DNA of 64,000 nt from Clostridiales bacterium (GCA_024684375.1 JAIKWZ010000051.1:1-64000), one strand, 5' to 3'; counted from the stretch's first letter, positions 9,009-18,292 are shown. Numbers and translations are program-made. Notes: generated from the letters alone by a model not told the origin.

Positions 9009-9941
9009 ATGTATTCTCCAGCTGTTGCGTCGGGTCATGGCAAGCTGCTAAAAAAGGTGTTCAGGCACTGGCAGCTGTATTTGCTGATCCTTTTGCCCGT
9101 AGTCTATGTGATAATGTTCCGATACGTGCCCATTTTCGGTTCACAGATAGCTTTCAGGGACTATAAGCTGAATATGGGGATTAGCGGCAGCAAATGGGTC
9201 GGCTTAAAGCATTTTGTTGAGTTCCTGACGGGAAACCAGTTCGGGGTGCTCATGAAAAACACGCTGACGCTGTCGTTCTACAATATTGGGGCAAGCTTTC
9301 TGCCGCCCATAATACTCGCGCTGGCGCTTAACTACGCATTCAACAGGCATTTCGGCAAGACCGTGCAGATGGTCACCTACATGCCTTACTTTATATCCAC
9401 GGTGCTCGTGGTCAGCATAATCATGCGCCTGTTATCTCTTAACGGCCCGGTGAACAACCTGATAGCGAACATGGGCGGCGATAGGGTGCTGTTTATAGGC
9501 AAACCTGAATACTTCCGCACGATTTACGTCTTTTCGGGCATCTGGCAGTCTACGGGTTACAACGCGGTGGTGTACCTTGCGGCGCTGGCGGCGGTAAGCC
9601 CTGAGCTGCACGAGGCTGCGGTGGTCGACGGCGCGAACATGTGGCAGAGGGTCTATCATGTCGACTTTCCCGGCATACTGCCTACGGCCATTATTCTGCT
9701 TATCATGGCCTGCGGCAAGGTACTGACGATAGGCTACGAAAAAGTGCTTTTGCTGCAGAACCTTGAAAACATGTCCACATCCGATATCATTTCCACGTAT
9801 GTGTACCGCATAGGTCTTTCGGAAGGCATGCAGTACAGCTTTTCTACGGCAGTGGGCCTGTTCCAGTCGGTGGTATCGCTGATGCTTCTGACCGTTGTCA
9901 ACTGGATCTCGCGTCGGGTGAGCGAGACCAGTCTGTGGTGA
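9009..9941 (+). CDS. ABC sugar transporter permease, LplB type, transporter 1
   Basis: A 310-residue membrane protein with about six transmembrane helices, starting near HWQLYLLILLPVVYVIMFRYV. The cytoplasmic EAA loop that contacts the ATPase reads EAAVVDGANMWQRVYHVDFP near residue 200. It is the first permease of an LplBC pair, with 13 nt before the partner gene. GGAGG lies 5 nt before the ATG at 9009. There is no ATP-binding gene in the operon, so the importer must borrow a shared MsmX-type ATPase encoded elsewhere. Confidence 0.93.
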   Translation: MYSPAVASGHGKLLKKVFRHWQLYLLILLPVVYVIMFRYVPIFGSQIAFRDYKLNMGISGSKWVGLKHFVEFLTGNQFGVLMKNTLTLSFYNIGASFLPPIILALALNYAFNRHFGKTVQMVTYMPYFISTVLVVSIIMRLLSLNGPVNNLIANMGGDRVLFIGKPEYFRTIYVFSGIWQSTGYNAVVYLAALAAVSPELHEAAVVDGANMWQRVYHVDFPGILPTAIILLIMACGKVLTIGYEKVLLLQNLENMSTSDIISTYVYRIGLSEGMQYSFSTAVGLFQSVVSLMLLTVVNWISRRVSETSLW

Positions 9942-9954
9942 TGGGGGTGAGGAT

Positions 9955-10851
9955 ATGCAGCTGAACTATCTGAAAAAAAGCTGGGCAGACAGGACTTTCA
10001 CGGTCGTAAATACGCTGCTGCTCATATTCGCACTGCTGATCGTGGCGCTTCCAATACTTTACGTTATCGCGCAGTCGCTCTCCACTCCCCAGGAAGTCAT
10101 TGCGGGGCGCGTGCTGTTCTGGCCCAAACGGATAACGTTCATAGCATACAAAGAGATATTCCGCTCCAAGATGCTGCTTTCCGGCTATAAGAATTCAATA
10201 ATCTACACGTTTACGGGCACGCTGGTGAATGTGGCCATGACGGTCATGTGCGCTTATCCGCTTTCAAGGAAGGATTTCATAGGCAGGAAGCAGATCATGT
10301 GGCTGTTCGTGTTCACAATGATCTTTTCGGCGCCTCTCATACCTTCGTACATAAACGTGCGCAACCTGAAAATGCTCAACTCCATTTGGGCGATGATAAT
10401 CCCCGGCGCCATATCCGCCTACAACATGGTCATCGCGCGTACGTTCTTTATGAGCAATATACCGGATGAGATGATCGAAGCGGCGGATCTTGACGGCGCA
10501 AGCGACATGCAGATACTTGTGAAGCTGGTGCTGCCGCTTTCAAAGGCGATTGTCGCGGTATTGGTGCTGTTCTACGCCGTGGGGCACTGGAACTCTTACT
10601 TTGACGCGTTCATTTATCTGAATTCTGAAGACAAGCTGCCTCTGCAGGTCATCCTGCGCAATATTCTGGCCAATGCCAAAATGATAGAGGAGATGGCTGA
10701 CGCGACGGTGGAGCAGAACGAGCGTCTGGCACTGGTCGAAGTGTTGAAATACGCGGTTATAGTGTTCGGAAGCCTGCCGGTGCTGATACTGTATCCGTTC
10801 GTGCAGAAGTATTTCGTAAAAGGCATTATGATAGGCTCCGTCAAGGGCTGA
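9955..10851 (+). CDS. ABC sugar transporter permease, LplC/YtcP type, transporter 1
   Basis: A 298-residue membrane protein with about six transmembrane helices. Its EAA motif EAADLDGASDMQILVKLVLP is near residue 180, and it ends in MIGSVKG, a tail typical of the YtcP/LplC family. It partners the preceding permease to form the import channel for oligosaccharides delivered by binding protein 1. A strong terminator follows the stop codon. Confidence 0.93.
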   Translation: MQLNYLKKSWADRTFTVVNTLLLIFALLIVALPILYVIAQSLSTPQEVIAGRVLFWPKRITFIAYKEIFRSKMLLSGYKNSIIYTFTGTLVNVAMTVMCAYPLSRKDFIGRKQIMWLFVFTMIFSAPLIPSYINVRNLKMLNSIWAMIIPGAISAYNMVIARTFFMSNIPDEMIEAADLDGASDMQILVKLVLPLSKAIVAVLVLFYAVGHWNSYFDAFIYLNSEDKLPLQVILRNILANAKMIEEMADATVEQNERLALVEVLKYAVIVFGSLPVLILYPFVQKYFVKGIMIGSVKG

Positions 10852-10860
10852 CGGGGTATA

Positions 10861-10897
10861 AAAACTGCCGCGCCGAAACAACGGCGCGGCAGTTTTT
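10861..10897. terminator. Bidirectional Rho-independent terminator
   Basis: AAAACTGCCGCGCCG and CGGCGCGGCAGTTTT form a 15-bp stem around AAACAA, with T residues following on the plus strand and the mirror on the minus strand. It ends transporter operon 1 and probably the convergent YetA-like gene. Confidence 0.92.
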
Positions 10898-10936
10898 ATG
10901 ATTATTGAGATTTGGATGTTTTAGTGTGTCGGGAAC

Positions 10937-13513
10937 TCACGCGCCGTACAGGCGGAAACCGGAAGGCTGCGCTTCAAGCGCCCTGTCAAGCGCCTCAAAG
11001 CTGTCGAATTCTGCCTCGGGGATGAACTCCAGCGTGAGTATCAGCTTCAGGAACCACTGAGAGGTAAAATTGGTAGTCAGCCAGGGGATCTCCCTAAGCT
11101 CACTGCCGTCTTCATTGACAGCATATCCCACCGGCGTATACCCGTCGGGAGCGTCCTTCGAATACAGCAAACTCAGCAGGTTTTTCCATATAGTCCGAGC
11201 CATAGCCGAGTCGTTGAGCGTCTTTGCTGCCCACGCCTGCATCTCGGCTGAATAGATGGGACTGCCGAATTCCCGGTCGCTCAGCAGTCCGCCGGAAAGC
11301 TTTATTCTGTCCTCCCTGGGGAGATAGAAGAATAAGCCGTTTTTTGCCACCATGCGCCTGAGCTCATCGCAGTCAAGCATGTCGGCAGTTTCGAGCCATA
11401 CCTGTGTCTCGCCCATGCATGCCTGCAGATGCATACCGCTTTTGGGCGTTTCTCCCGTGTAGATAAGATGCCCTGTCGCAGCATCGAATCCATATTCAGG
11501 ACCAGAAGTAAGCCCTAATGGGGTCTTCGACAAGTCATTTACGCCTTTTTCAATAAGCGTTCTCCATTTTTCGTCGCGTGTGCGTTCGTAGGCGCACATC
11601 CAGCCTGACACCAGCGCTGCCCAGTCGGGTCCGCTGCGCAGATGTACTTTGCCGTCCTCCCGCATGTACCAGGGCATGGAGGCGAGCGAACCGGCGGCAC
11701 CCAGGCTGTCCTCCATGCAGTCGCCTATGCGCCGCTCGCCTGTAAGGTAGTACAGCGGACGGTGATGCCCAGCCATTGACACGCGGGGTTCTTTGCAGGG
11801 GCAGCCCCAGTGGCGCACGTTGTGGCGGGAACCCAGTCCGCCCATATAGCCAAAGTGGTACATGTCCACATCCGCCGCGTGGCGGCTGAGCGCCTCTGCC
11901 AGACGGAAGACCCTTTCGCTTCCGCTGCGCAGGAACATCAGCCACAGCCAGTATGTTGGAGTAAGCTCAGTGTTGTCCCAGGCGAAACCGCCCACATCCC
12001 AGCGCCACATATGGCGGCTCGCCTCGTATGTGTGCATAAAGTCGCCGTAATTGAACAGACCGTACCAACTTCGATTTTCCACCTCGGTTTCATAGAACTC
12101 AAAGGCCTTGATCATCTGGGCTTCCGTCCATTTTTGCACTTCGGTCTCATATCTGGGCAGGCTCCAATAACCGAAAGCGCGGTGGAAGTGGTAGTATTCC
12201 GGTTCGGCAAGATATACGGCAGGCCTGCGTACGGCGTCGGACCTTGCCTTAAGAGCTTCGTCAGACATATACCCGTTTTCCTGCCATACGCTCGCGCGGC
12301 AGGTGACCGCGATGCCGTTGGGATCGGGACGCACGTAATCGAAGCCCTCATAGTTGCCCATTGGGTAGCTGCGCGTGTCGTAATGCCGGAAATCGAATGA
12401 TTTTGCTTCAGGCGAATAAAACCACAGCGTGCAGGCCGAGACCTCGCGGCCAAGCCCGCTTGCTTCCAGACCCGCGGGATGTTTTTCCCAGAACTCCCTG
12501 AGCGAAAAGCATATAGTGCGCTTCGTGTCGCTGAGCGCCATCGCGCCGGGAGCGCGGGAACCGTGCACTCCCTCCAGCACACAGCAGTCCGGCCGAGTCT
12601 GCTTGGCGATAACAAAGTGGCGGTCGCTGTCCTGCGTGAGCAGGAACCTGTCCCAAACGGGAAGATCCGCAGCCGCTGCATCGAAGAGCTCGCTTTGGGG
12701 CACGGTCTCGCCGTTCATTTGTGCCTGCAGAGGCTCTTTTCCCAGGCGTTTTTTCCAGTGGAAGAGCTGGGTGGGCATATCGTGAAAACCGTTGCCGTCG
12801 GTCAGAAAGCGTATGTGCCTTTGGTAGGTCAGGCCGTCCATGGCGGTCTCGAAACGCAGCCCCCAGCCGGAAAGCATATCTTTATCAGGCTCCCCACTAT
12901 AAAAGAACGTGTCGTCAAATACGATCTCACCGTCCCGCCGCACCGACATGCGTATCCTGAAGGGCATTTTTTCTTCCGGACCGTCCATGTGTACGCCGTC
13001 GAAACGGAACACGGTTTCAAGCGTACCGGCCGTTTCCACAGCGCGGCTTACTATCTTTGCGGGGAGCGCGCGCGTACGGCTGAGAAGCGCGCCGTCCTGT
13101 GCCTGCGAAGACGCGAGCTGCAGTACAGGATACACACGGCTAAAAACCTCAGACCCGTCCCTGACGCAGCCTGAGGCAAGGCAATCTCCATTCTTGGGGA
13201 TATCAAGGCTGAAAGAGTCACAGGCAAGGCCCCACTTATTCGGTGTTTCGCTGAGACTGAGCCCCTCGGGTTCGGGAGCTATGCCGTGAGACAGTTCGCA
13301 AATATCGCCCATCAGTCCGGCAGGCGCGATATGGCGCGACCATTTTACGCTCCCGTCAGGCCACCATGCCGCGATCTCGCTCTGAAGAGGCACGTTTTGA
13401 CCTTTGGAGTTCGTTAATGTAAATGCGCATTCACTGACGGCTCCCCTGGGCCAATACCCTCCGAAGCTCGCCCAGAAGCGGGGTTTCCGGTTTTCCATTA
13501 TATGGATCTGCAC
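10937..13513 (-). CDS. YetA/PcRGLX-like protein, candidate rhamnogalacturonan exolyase
   Basis: An 858-residue cytoplasmic protein. The N terminus (RKPRFWASFGGYWPRGAV, then AAWWPDGSVKWSR) is the pattern of the RIFT-barrel domain shared by B. subtilis YetA and the Penicillium exo-rhamnogalacturonan lyase PcRGLX. The centre and C terminus are rich in aromatic alpha/alpha-barrel segments (WRWDVGGFAWDNTELTPTYWLWLMF, shown here only in part as its key Trp-rich stretch near 515-535). Its place next to an LplABC-type transporter copies the B. subtilis lpl-yetA neighbourhood. The likely role is exo-cleavage of imported rhamnogalacturonan-I fragments. The start is a GTG with AAAGGAG about 9 nt upstream; an ATG 15 nt inside lacks a well-placed site. 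Confidence 0.78.
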   Translation of the reverse strand: MQIHIMENRKPRFWASFGGYWPRGAVSECAFTLTNSKGQNVPLQSEIAAWWPDGSVKWSRHIAPAGLMGDICELSHGIAPEPEGLSLSETPNKWGLACDSFSLDIPKNGDCLASGCVRDGSEVFSRVYPVLQLASSQAQDGALLSRTRALPAKIVSRAVETAGTLETVFRFDGVHMDGPEEKMPFRIRMSVRRDGEIVFDDTFFYSGEPDKDMLSGWGLRFETAMDGLTYQRHIRFLTDGNGFHDMPTQLFHWKKRLGKEPLQAQMNGETVPQSELFDAAAADLPVWDRFLLTQDSDRHFVIAKQTRPDCCVLEGVHGSRAPGAMALSDTKRTICFSLREFWEKHPAGLEASGLGREVSACTLWFYSPEAKSFDFRHYDTRSYPMGNYEGFDYVRPDPNGIAVTCRASVWQENGYMSDEALKARSDAVRRPAVYLAEPEYYHFHRAFGYWSLPRYETEVQKWTEAQMIKAFEFYETEVENRSWYGLFNYGDFMHTYEASRHMWRWDVGGFAWDNTELTPTYWLWLMFLRSGSERVFRLAEALSRHAADVDMYHFGYMGGLGSRHNVRHWGCPCKEPRVSMAGHHRPLYYLTGERRIGDCMEDSLGAAGSLASMPWYMREDGKVHLRSGPDWAALVSGWMCAYERTRDEKWRTLIEKGVNDLSKTPLGLTSGPEYGFDAATGHLIYTGETPKSGMHLQACMGETQVWLETADMLDCDELRRMVAKNGLFFYLPREDRIKLSGGLLSDREFGSPIYSAEMQAWAAKTLNDSAMARTIWKNLLSLLYSKDAPDGYTPVGYAVNEDGSELREIPWLTTNFTSQWFLKLILTLEFIPEAEFDSFEALDRALEAQPSGFRLYGA

Positions 13514-13545
13514 GGCTGCTGCTCCTTTCGCTGCCTTTTTTGCTC

Positions 13546-13574
13546 ATTATAACCCTGGACAGGGCAAAGGACAA
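13546..13574 (-). promoter_or_regulatory. Sigma-A-type promoter for the YetA-like gene
   Basis: On the minus strand TTGTCC (13574-13569) and TATAAT (13551-13546) are 17 bp apart, about 30 nt before the GTG start. Confidence 0.65.
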
Positions 13575-13601
13575 GCCCGAAACTGGATTTTGGAGCCCTG
13601 A

Positions 13602-13621
13602 TATGGTATACTCATACCATA
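13602..13621. promoter_or_regulatory. Perfect palindrome over a -10 box, probable operator
   Basis: TATGGTAT-actc-ATACCATA is a perfect 8-bp inverted repeat. It covers TATACT (13607-13612), the -10 candidate for the rightward DUF1961 gene; TGGATT (13584-13589) is its likely -35 at 17 bp. A repressor bound here would block the rightward promoter and sit upstream of the leftward YetA-like promoter. There is no T tract in the right place for a terminator. Confidence 0.6.
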
Positions 13622-13642
13622 AAAAAAGCGTGGAGGCCAAAG

Positions 13643-14317
13643 ATGAAGACAGACGCGCAGGGTAAACTGATCTACTCCAACCCGCTTGCTTGCGCTGAAG
13701 ACCTCGCAGACTTCGTGCTTGAAGGCAAGGCACACATGAGTTTTTCTGAGGGCCGTTTCAAGCTGCAGAACGCCGAAAGCGCCGAGCTAGGACAGAAGGC
13801 GAACTATGTATTGTGGTGCAAAAATCAGTTTCCGGCCGATATCCGCCTTGAGATCGAGTTCAGACCTATAAGAGAGCCGGGACTTGCGATGCTTTTCTTC
13901 TCGGCGGGAGGCAGGCGCGGCGAGAGCCTGTTCGATCCCGCGCTTGCGCCCCGCACAGGGGAGTATGTACAGTATCATCACGGAGACATAAACGCGTTTC
14001 ATCTTTCGTTTTTCAGGCGCAAGGAGCCGGATGAGAGACGCTTGCATACCTGTAACCTGAGAAAGAGCTACGGGTTCTATCTGGTGGCCCAGGGCGCTGA
14101 CCCGATACCGGACGCGGATGACGCGGACAAAATGTACATGCTGAGCCTGACGAAGCAGGGCGCGGAAGTGAGCTTCAGCGTGGACGGATTGGAAGTGCTG
14201 CGTTTTCATGACGACGGTACTACGTATGGGCCGCTGCTGGGAGGAGGGTGCATAGGCTTAAGGCAGCTGGCGCCCATGGAGGGGGAATACGCTAACCTTA
14301 AAGTGTTCGCGCTCTGA
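13643..14317 (+). CDS. YesU-like DUF1961 family protein
   Basis: A 224-residue protein without signal peptide. Strand-rich segments (DIRLEIEFRP, GLAMLFFSAGG, YVQYHHGDINAFHLSFFRR, GCIGLRQLAPMEGEYANLKV) match the DUF1961 family, a concanavalin-like sandwich whose B. subtilis member YesU lies in the rhamnogalacturonan yes gene cluster. The biochemical role of the family is not established; sugar binding or ester/acyl removal are guesses. GGAGG lies about 7 nt before the ATG. It is transcribed away from the YetA-like gene across a palindromic operator, linking the two functionally. Confidence 0.75.
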   Translation: MKTDAQGKLIYSNPLACAEDLADFVLEGKAHMSFSEGRFKLQNAESAELGQKANYVLWCKNQFPADIRLEIEFRPIREPGLAMLFFSAGGRRGESLFDPALAPRTGEYVQYHHGDINAFHLSFFRRKEPDERRLHTCNLRKSYGFYLVAQGADPIPDADDADKMYMLSLTKQGAEVSFSVDGLEVLRFHDDGTTYGPLLGGGCIGLRQLAPMEGEYANLKVFAL

Positions 14318-14399
14318 AGCGCGCCGGGCTGCCGGAACTGTGCTTTAAGTGAAGGCAGACAGTCGTGCAGATCTTGTGACGAAAGACGGAGTATTCAGT

Positions 14400-14428
14400 T
14401 TGACAATGGCGGTTAACTAAAATATAAT
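14400..14428 (+). promoter_or_regulatory. Consensus sigma-A promoter of the DUF4838 operon
   Basis: TTGACA (14400-14405) and TATAAT (14423-14428) are both perfect consensus hexamers at the ideal 17-bp spacing, about 54 nt before the ATG at 14482. It is the strongest promoter seen in the window. Confidence 0.85.
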
Positions 14429-14481
14429 AAAGCCGGAGAAAAACTGATCCTTTAGAACGATCTAATCAGGAGGAAAAGCCT

Positions 14482-16248
14482 ATGCCTTTACAGCTCGCAA
14501 GCGGCAGGAAAGCACTGGTCAGACTCGTCGTACCGGCGGACGCAACCCCTCAGGAAGCCTACGCGTCAACGGAACTGAGAGATTATCTTGATCTTATCAC
14601 TTCAGCGGTGTTCGAGATCGTGTCCGCTCCGTACGCAGGCACCTGCATCGCCATAGGCAGGGCGGCGGGCGCGTTTACTCAGCTTGATGACGGGCTTGGA
14701 GAGGACGGATTCTGCATAAACAGTGTTCAGGATACGATCTGCATACAGGGCGGCAAGCGGGGCGTTATATACGGCGTGTACGAGTTGCTGGAACGCCTGG
14801 GCTGCCGTTTTTTCACTCCGGAATGCGAGAAGATACCCTGCGATACGGAGCTTGCCGCGCCGGATATCCAGACGCGTCAGGTGCCCAGGCTGGAATTCCG
14901 AGACCATAATTACTATTATTTCAGCACGAATCCGCGCTTCGCGGTCAAGTCACGAATGAACGGGAACTTCCCGCCTATCCCGGAGCGCATGGGCGGACAT
15001 ATGTCTTACGCATGGTTCGTGCACACATTCGACAGAATGGTCCCCGCTGCCAAATACGGCAAGGAGCATCCCGAATATTTCGCGGAATATGACGGCAAAC
15101 GCTGCATACTGGACGGCGGGCGTACGCAGTTGTGCCTGAGCAACCCGGACATATATCCGATCGCGCTCGAAAGCGTGCGGCAGGCGCTTAAGGCCAACCC
15201 GGATGCCCGTATCATTTCAATATCTCAAAATGACATCAATAAGGGCTGCCAGTGCCCTGCGTGCAGGAAAACGGATGCGGAGGAGGGCTGCGCTTCCGGC
15301 ACGCTTTTGCGCTTTGTCAACAGGATCGCCGAGGCGCTGGAACCCGAATTCCCCAACGTGATCTTCGATACGCTGGCATACAATTACACCCGCTCGGTGC
15401 CTAAGCTCACGAAGCCGCGGTATAACGTGTGCGTAAGGCTGTGCTCCATCGAAAGCTGCTTTGCTCATCCTTTCGAGACCTGCGACGACGAGCGCGGCGT
15501 GATCCTTCCGGACGGAACGCGCTCCTCGTTCATAAACGACCTGCGGAATTGGGGCAAGTATTACGACAGGCTATATATCTGGGACTATGTGACATGCTTT
15601 GCCCATTATCCCGCGCCGTTCCCGAACTGGCGCGTGCTTCAGCCCAATATGCGTTCCTTCGTGAATAATAACGTCAAAGGCGTGTTTGAGCAGGGCAATT
15701 CCGGCAGAAAAGGCGGCGTGGACTTTAACGAGCTGCGCGCGTATATTATCAGCAAGTTGCTGTGGGACGCCGACTGCGACGTGGAAAGGCATATACAGGA
15801 GTTTACGGACTACTATTACGGCGCGGCGGGCGAGTGCGTGCGCGAGTACATAAACACGCTGTGCGACAAAGCGGATAAAGACGACATTCACGTGGGTTTC
15901 AATGACCAGACAGACACGCCCTTGTACTCGGAGGAGATGCTTGACAGGCTGGATGCCATTATGGACAGGGCAGAAAAACTGGTCGCGGGAGACCCGCTGC
16001 GCGCGTGGCGCGTCGGAAAAGCGCGGCTGAGCGTGCGCTGGGTACGAATGAAGAACAAGGCTATGCTCAAAAACCGGCTGGAGCCCGCCGAGGTCACCAA
16101 ATTCTTCACGGACTGGCGGGCGTACGGCATGGGGCGTATTGACGAGTGGGTCGCACCGGAGACCACTCACCGGGCGCTGCTTGAAAACAAATGGCGAGGA
16201 GTTTCGTACTATGAGCACTGGATCGCGGAAGGCGCGGAGATCTACTGA
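14482..16248 (+). CDS. DUF4838 protein with GH67-like N-terminal domain
   Basis: A 588-residue protein without signal peptide. Residues 1-120 resemble the alpha-glucuronidase N-terminal domain (EAYASTELRDYLDLIT, GKRGVIYGVYELLERLGCRFFTP). A TIM-barrel-like DUF4838 core follows (ISISQNDINKGCQCPACRK, NVIFDTLAYNYTR, LYIWDYVTCFAHYPAPFPNW). The CxCxxC motif near residues 255-260 may bind a metal. Such proteins occur widely in plant-glycan loci and are thought to be glycosidases, but none is assigned an activity I can name. AGGAGG precedes the ATG. It heads a two-gene operon, 18 nt before the next gene. Confidence 0.75.
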   Translation: MPLQLASGRKALVRLVVPADATPQEAYASTELRDYLDLITSAVFEIVSAPYAGTCIAIGRAAGAFTQLDDGLGEDGFCINSVQDTICIQGGKRGVIYGVYELLERLGCRFFTPECEKIPCDTELAAPDIQTRQVPRLEFRDHNYYYFSTNPRFAVKSRMNGNFPPIPERMGGHMSYAWFVHTFDRMVPAAKYGKEHPEYFAEYDGKRCILDGGRTQLCLSNPDIYPIALESVRQALKANPDARIISISQNDINKGCQCPACRKTDAEEGCASGTLLRFVNRIAEALEPEFPNVIFDTLAYNYTRSVPKLTKPRYNVCVRLCSIESCFAHPFETCDDERGVILPDGTRSSFINDLRNWGKYYDRLYIWDYVTCFAHYPAPFPNWRVLQPNMRSFVNNNVKGVFEQGNSGRKGGVDFNELRAYIISKLLWDADCDVERHIQEFTDYYYGAAGECVREYINTLCDKADKDDIHVGFNDQTDTPLYSEEMLDRLDAIMDRAEKLVAGDPLRAWRVGKARLSVRWVRMKNKAMLKNRLEPAEVTKFFTDWRAYGMGRIDEWVAPETTHRALLENKWRGVSYYEHWIAEGAEIY

Positions 16249-16266
16249 CGAAAGGAGGACAAGGTC

Positions 16267-18246
16267 ATGAGGTATAAGCTGTCCTGGCGTATGGGCGTGG
16301 ACGAACTTGCGAATACCGGTGAGTTTGAAAAACTGCTTGACATGATGAACGGTGGGGGGCAGACGGCGGACGAGATATGGATCTTTATCGCGGAACCTAC
16401 CTCCAGCGGATACGAGCCTCTTGACGAGATCGCCCGCAAGTGTGAGCTTTACAGGAGCTGCGCTGCCATTGCCCGGGCAAGAGGGATACGTGTCGGCATA
16501 AATCCCTGGCCCACATTCGGCGCGGGCGAGAGCTATCAGGCAGGACAAGGGCAACCGTCTCTGCCGTATCAGGGCATGGTAGGGCTTGACGGCAGCGTGT
16601 CAGCGCGTATTGCCTGCCCGATATCACCTGAATTTCTGGCTTACACCAAAGAAAGATATAAACTGTTTGCCAAAGCAGGCTGCGACTTCGTGTGGGTGGA
16701 CGACGACTGCCGCTTTACGCATTTGGGAGGAGTACGGTATCCCTGTTTCTGCCCCCGCTGCGTACAGGGTTTTGAGGGCGGACGTTTTAAGGACAGAGAG
16801 AGCCTGGTAAAAGCGCTGAACACACCCGAAAACGCCGACCTGAGAAGAAAGTGGTCTGCGTACGGTGCTGAGCGGCTGGCTGTTTACTGCCGCGCTGTGC
16901 GTGAGGCGGTGGACGAGGTGGATCCTTCCATTGAAACGCCGTTCATGAGCGTGGGCTACGGGCATACTACTTATGCGGGCGACTTCATCGAACGCTGCAT
17001 GAAAGCGCTCAGGGCGAAAAGCGCCCGTCCCGGTCACGGCTTCTACTGGGACGAAACGCCAATGGAACTGTTTGAAAAGGCATATGAGATGTCGCGCCAG
17101 GTGGTGGATGTTCCCTCCGAAGCGCTCGACGACGTGCAGTACGAGGAGGAAAGCTGCCCCAGGACGCCGTTAAACAAAGCGCCGGACACCAGACTGATCG
17201 AGATGGCGGTCTCCGTTTGGGGCGGCTGCACCGGTGTGGCGATGAATCATATGTATTACGCGGGCGGCAAGAGGCCTTTCGCCCATTTGGAGCACGAGAT
17301 AAAGCTGTTAAGAGACAACCGCGCCTTCTTAGACCGCTATCTGAGCTTTGCCCGCGACCTGCCCCAGTCGGGCTTGTGGGGCGCGTACAGCAAATGGATG
17401 ATGAGCGCCATGAAAGTCGGGGATGAAGGCTGGTTCAACGAACACGATAAGGAATACAGCGCCAACCGTTTCACACACGAGTGGCCGGTATTCGGCATAC
17501 CGGTGACCGCCGATCCCAGAGGCGCATGGGGCACTTTGCTGCAAGGCAGGACGCTCGAGGCGTTTTCGGACGATGAGATCAGCATCATGCTTGAAAAACC
17601 TGTCGTGCTGGACGGGCTGGCGCTTGAAACGCTTTGGGAGCGCGGATTCGGGGAGCACGCCGGAGCGAAGGTCAAAAACGCGCGCTCCGGAGGCGAGGAA
17701 AAGCTGGCCGCCACTCCCTGGGCGGGCGAGTTCGCGGGTTCCTGCAGAAGCGCGATCTTCGACAAGGCATACGATCTGGAGCTCACATCCGGCAAAACGG
17801 AGGTGCTGGCGTATACTTCACGCCCATACGGTCAGAAAGACGAGGTCTGCGCTGTAAAGTGCGGCGATGTTGTGACGCTTGGCTACAATCCCTACCGTTT
17901 CACGGGCACGCCGGGACATATGCGGCTGATCAGAGAACTGTTCAAAACGCTTGGCGCGGACATCTGGCTGGAACCTACGGACGAATACGACGTTCCGCGG
18001 GTGGCGGTGTTCGCGCGCGCGGATGAAAAACGAGCCGCCGTGCTTCTGATAAACGCCGAGACTTCCGAGACCCGGCCTTTTGACCTGTGTCTGCGCGGCA
18101 AAGTGAACAGCGCTGTGAGTCTGGGCCTTAACAGGGAGGACATACAGCTTGAGACGCGCGCCGTGAACGGATATTACAGCGCACTGCGTATAGATACCAT
18201 GAAGCCCTGGGAGATGGCTGTGGTGCTGGTTGAAAGGGAAAACTGA
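16267..18246 (+). CDS. Putative TIM-barrel glycoside hydrolase (GHL-like), unknown specificity
   Basis: A 659-residue protein without signal peptide. Barrel-like strands are recognisable: DEIWIFIAEPTSSGYEP, GIRVGINPWPTFG, GCDFVWVDDDCRF and HGFYWDETPMELF. A cysteine cluster YPCFCPRCVQGF lies near residues 160-170. The C-terminal part (VLAYTSRPYG, RAAVLLINAETSETRPFDL) looks like the beta-sandwich of retaining glycosidases that bind a galactose-type sugar. It resembles the hypothetical glycosyl hydrolase (GHL) families, but I cannot name a characterised relative. AAAGGAGG precedes the ATG. It is co-transcribed with the DUF4838 gene, which carries a similar CxCxxC motif, and ends at a strong terminator. 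Confidence 0.6.
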   Translation: MRYKLSWRMGVDELANTGEFEKLLDMMNGGGQTADEIWIFIAEPTSSGYEPLDEIARKCELYRSCAAIARARGIRVGINPWPTFGAGESYQAGQGQPSLPYQGMVGLDGSVSARIACPISPEFLAYTKERYKLFAKAGCDFVWVDDDCRFTHLGGVRYPCFCPRCVQGFEGGRFKDRESLVKALNTPENADLRRKWSAYGAERLAVYCRAVREAVDEVDPSIETPFMSVGYGHTTYAGDFIERCMKALRAKSARPGHGFYWDETPMELFEKAYEMSRQVVDVPSEALDDVQYEEESCPRTPLNKAPDTRLIEMAVSVWGGCTGVAMNHMYYAGGKRPFAHLEHEIKLLRDNRAFLDRYLSFARDLPQSGLWGAYSKWMMSAMKVGDEGWFNEHDKEYSANRFTHEWPVFGIPVTADPRGAWGTLLQGRTLEAFSDDEISIMLEKPVVLDGLALETLWERGFGEHAGAKVKNARSGGEEKLAATPWAGEFAGSCRSAIFDKAYDLELTSGKTEVLAYTSRPYGQKDEVCAVKCGDVVTLGYNPYRFTGTPGHMRLIRELFKTLGADIWLEPTDEYDVPRVAVFARADEKRAAVLLINAETSETRPFDLCLRGKVNSAVSLGLNREDIQLETRAVNGYYSALRIDTMKPWEMAVVLVEREN

Positions 18247-18263
18247 TAATATCAAAACATTCG

Positions 18264-18292
18264 AAAACCACCCGCTAAGCGGGTGGTTTTTG
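18264..18292. terminator. Rho-independent terminator, probably bidirectional
   Basis: AAAACCACCCGC-taa-GCGGGTGGTTTT is a 12-bp stem followed by T. It lies 18 nt after the barrel protein gene and 17 nt before the stop of the convergent GH95 gene, so it can serve both. Confidence 0.93.

Noticed and set aside
12479-13174. Open frames opposite the YetA-like gene and other large genes
   Set aside because: High GC at third codon positions opens antisense frames. None has a start context or known motif.
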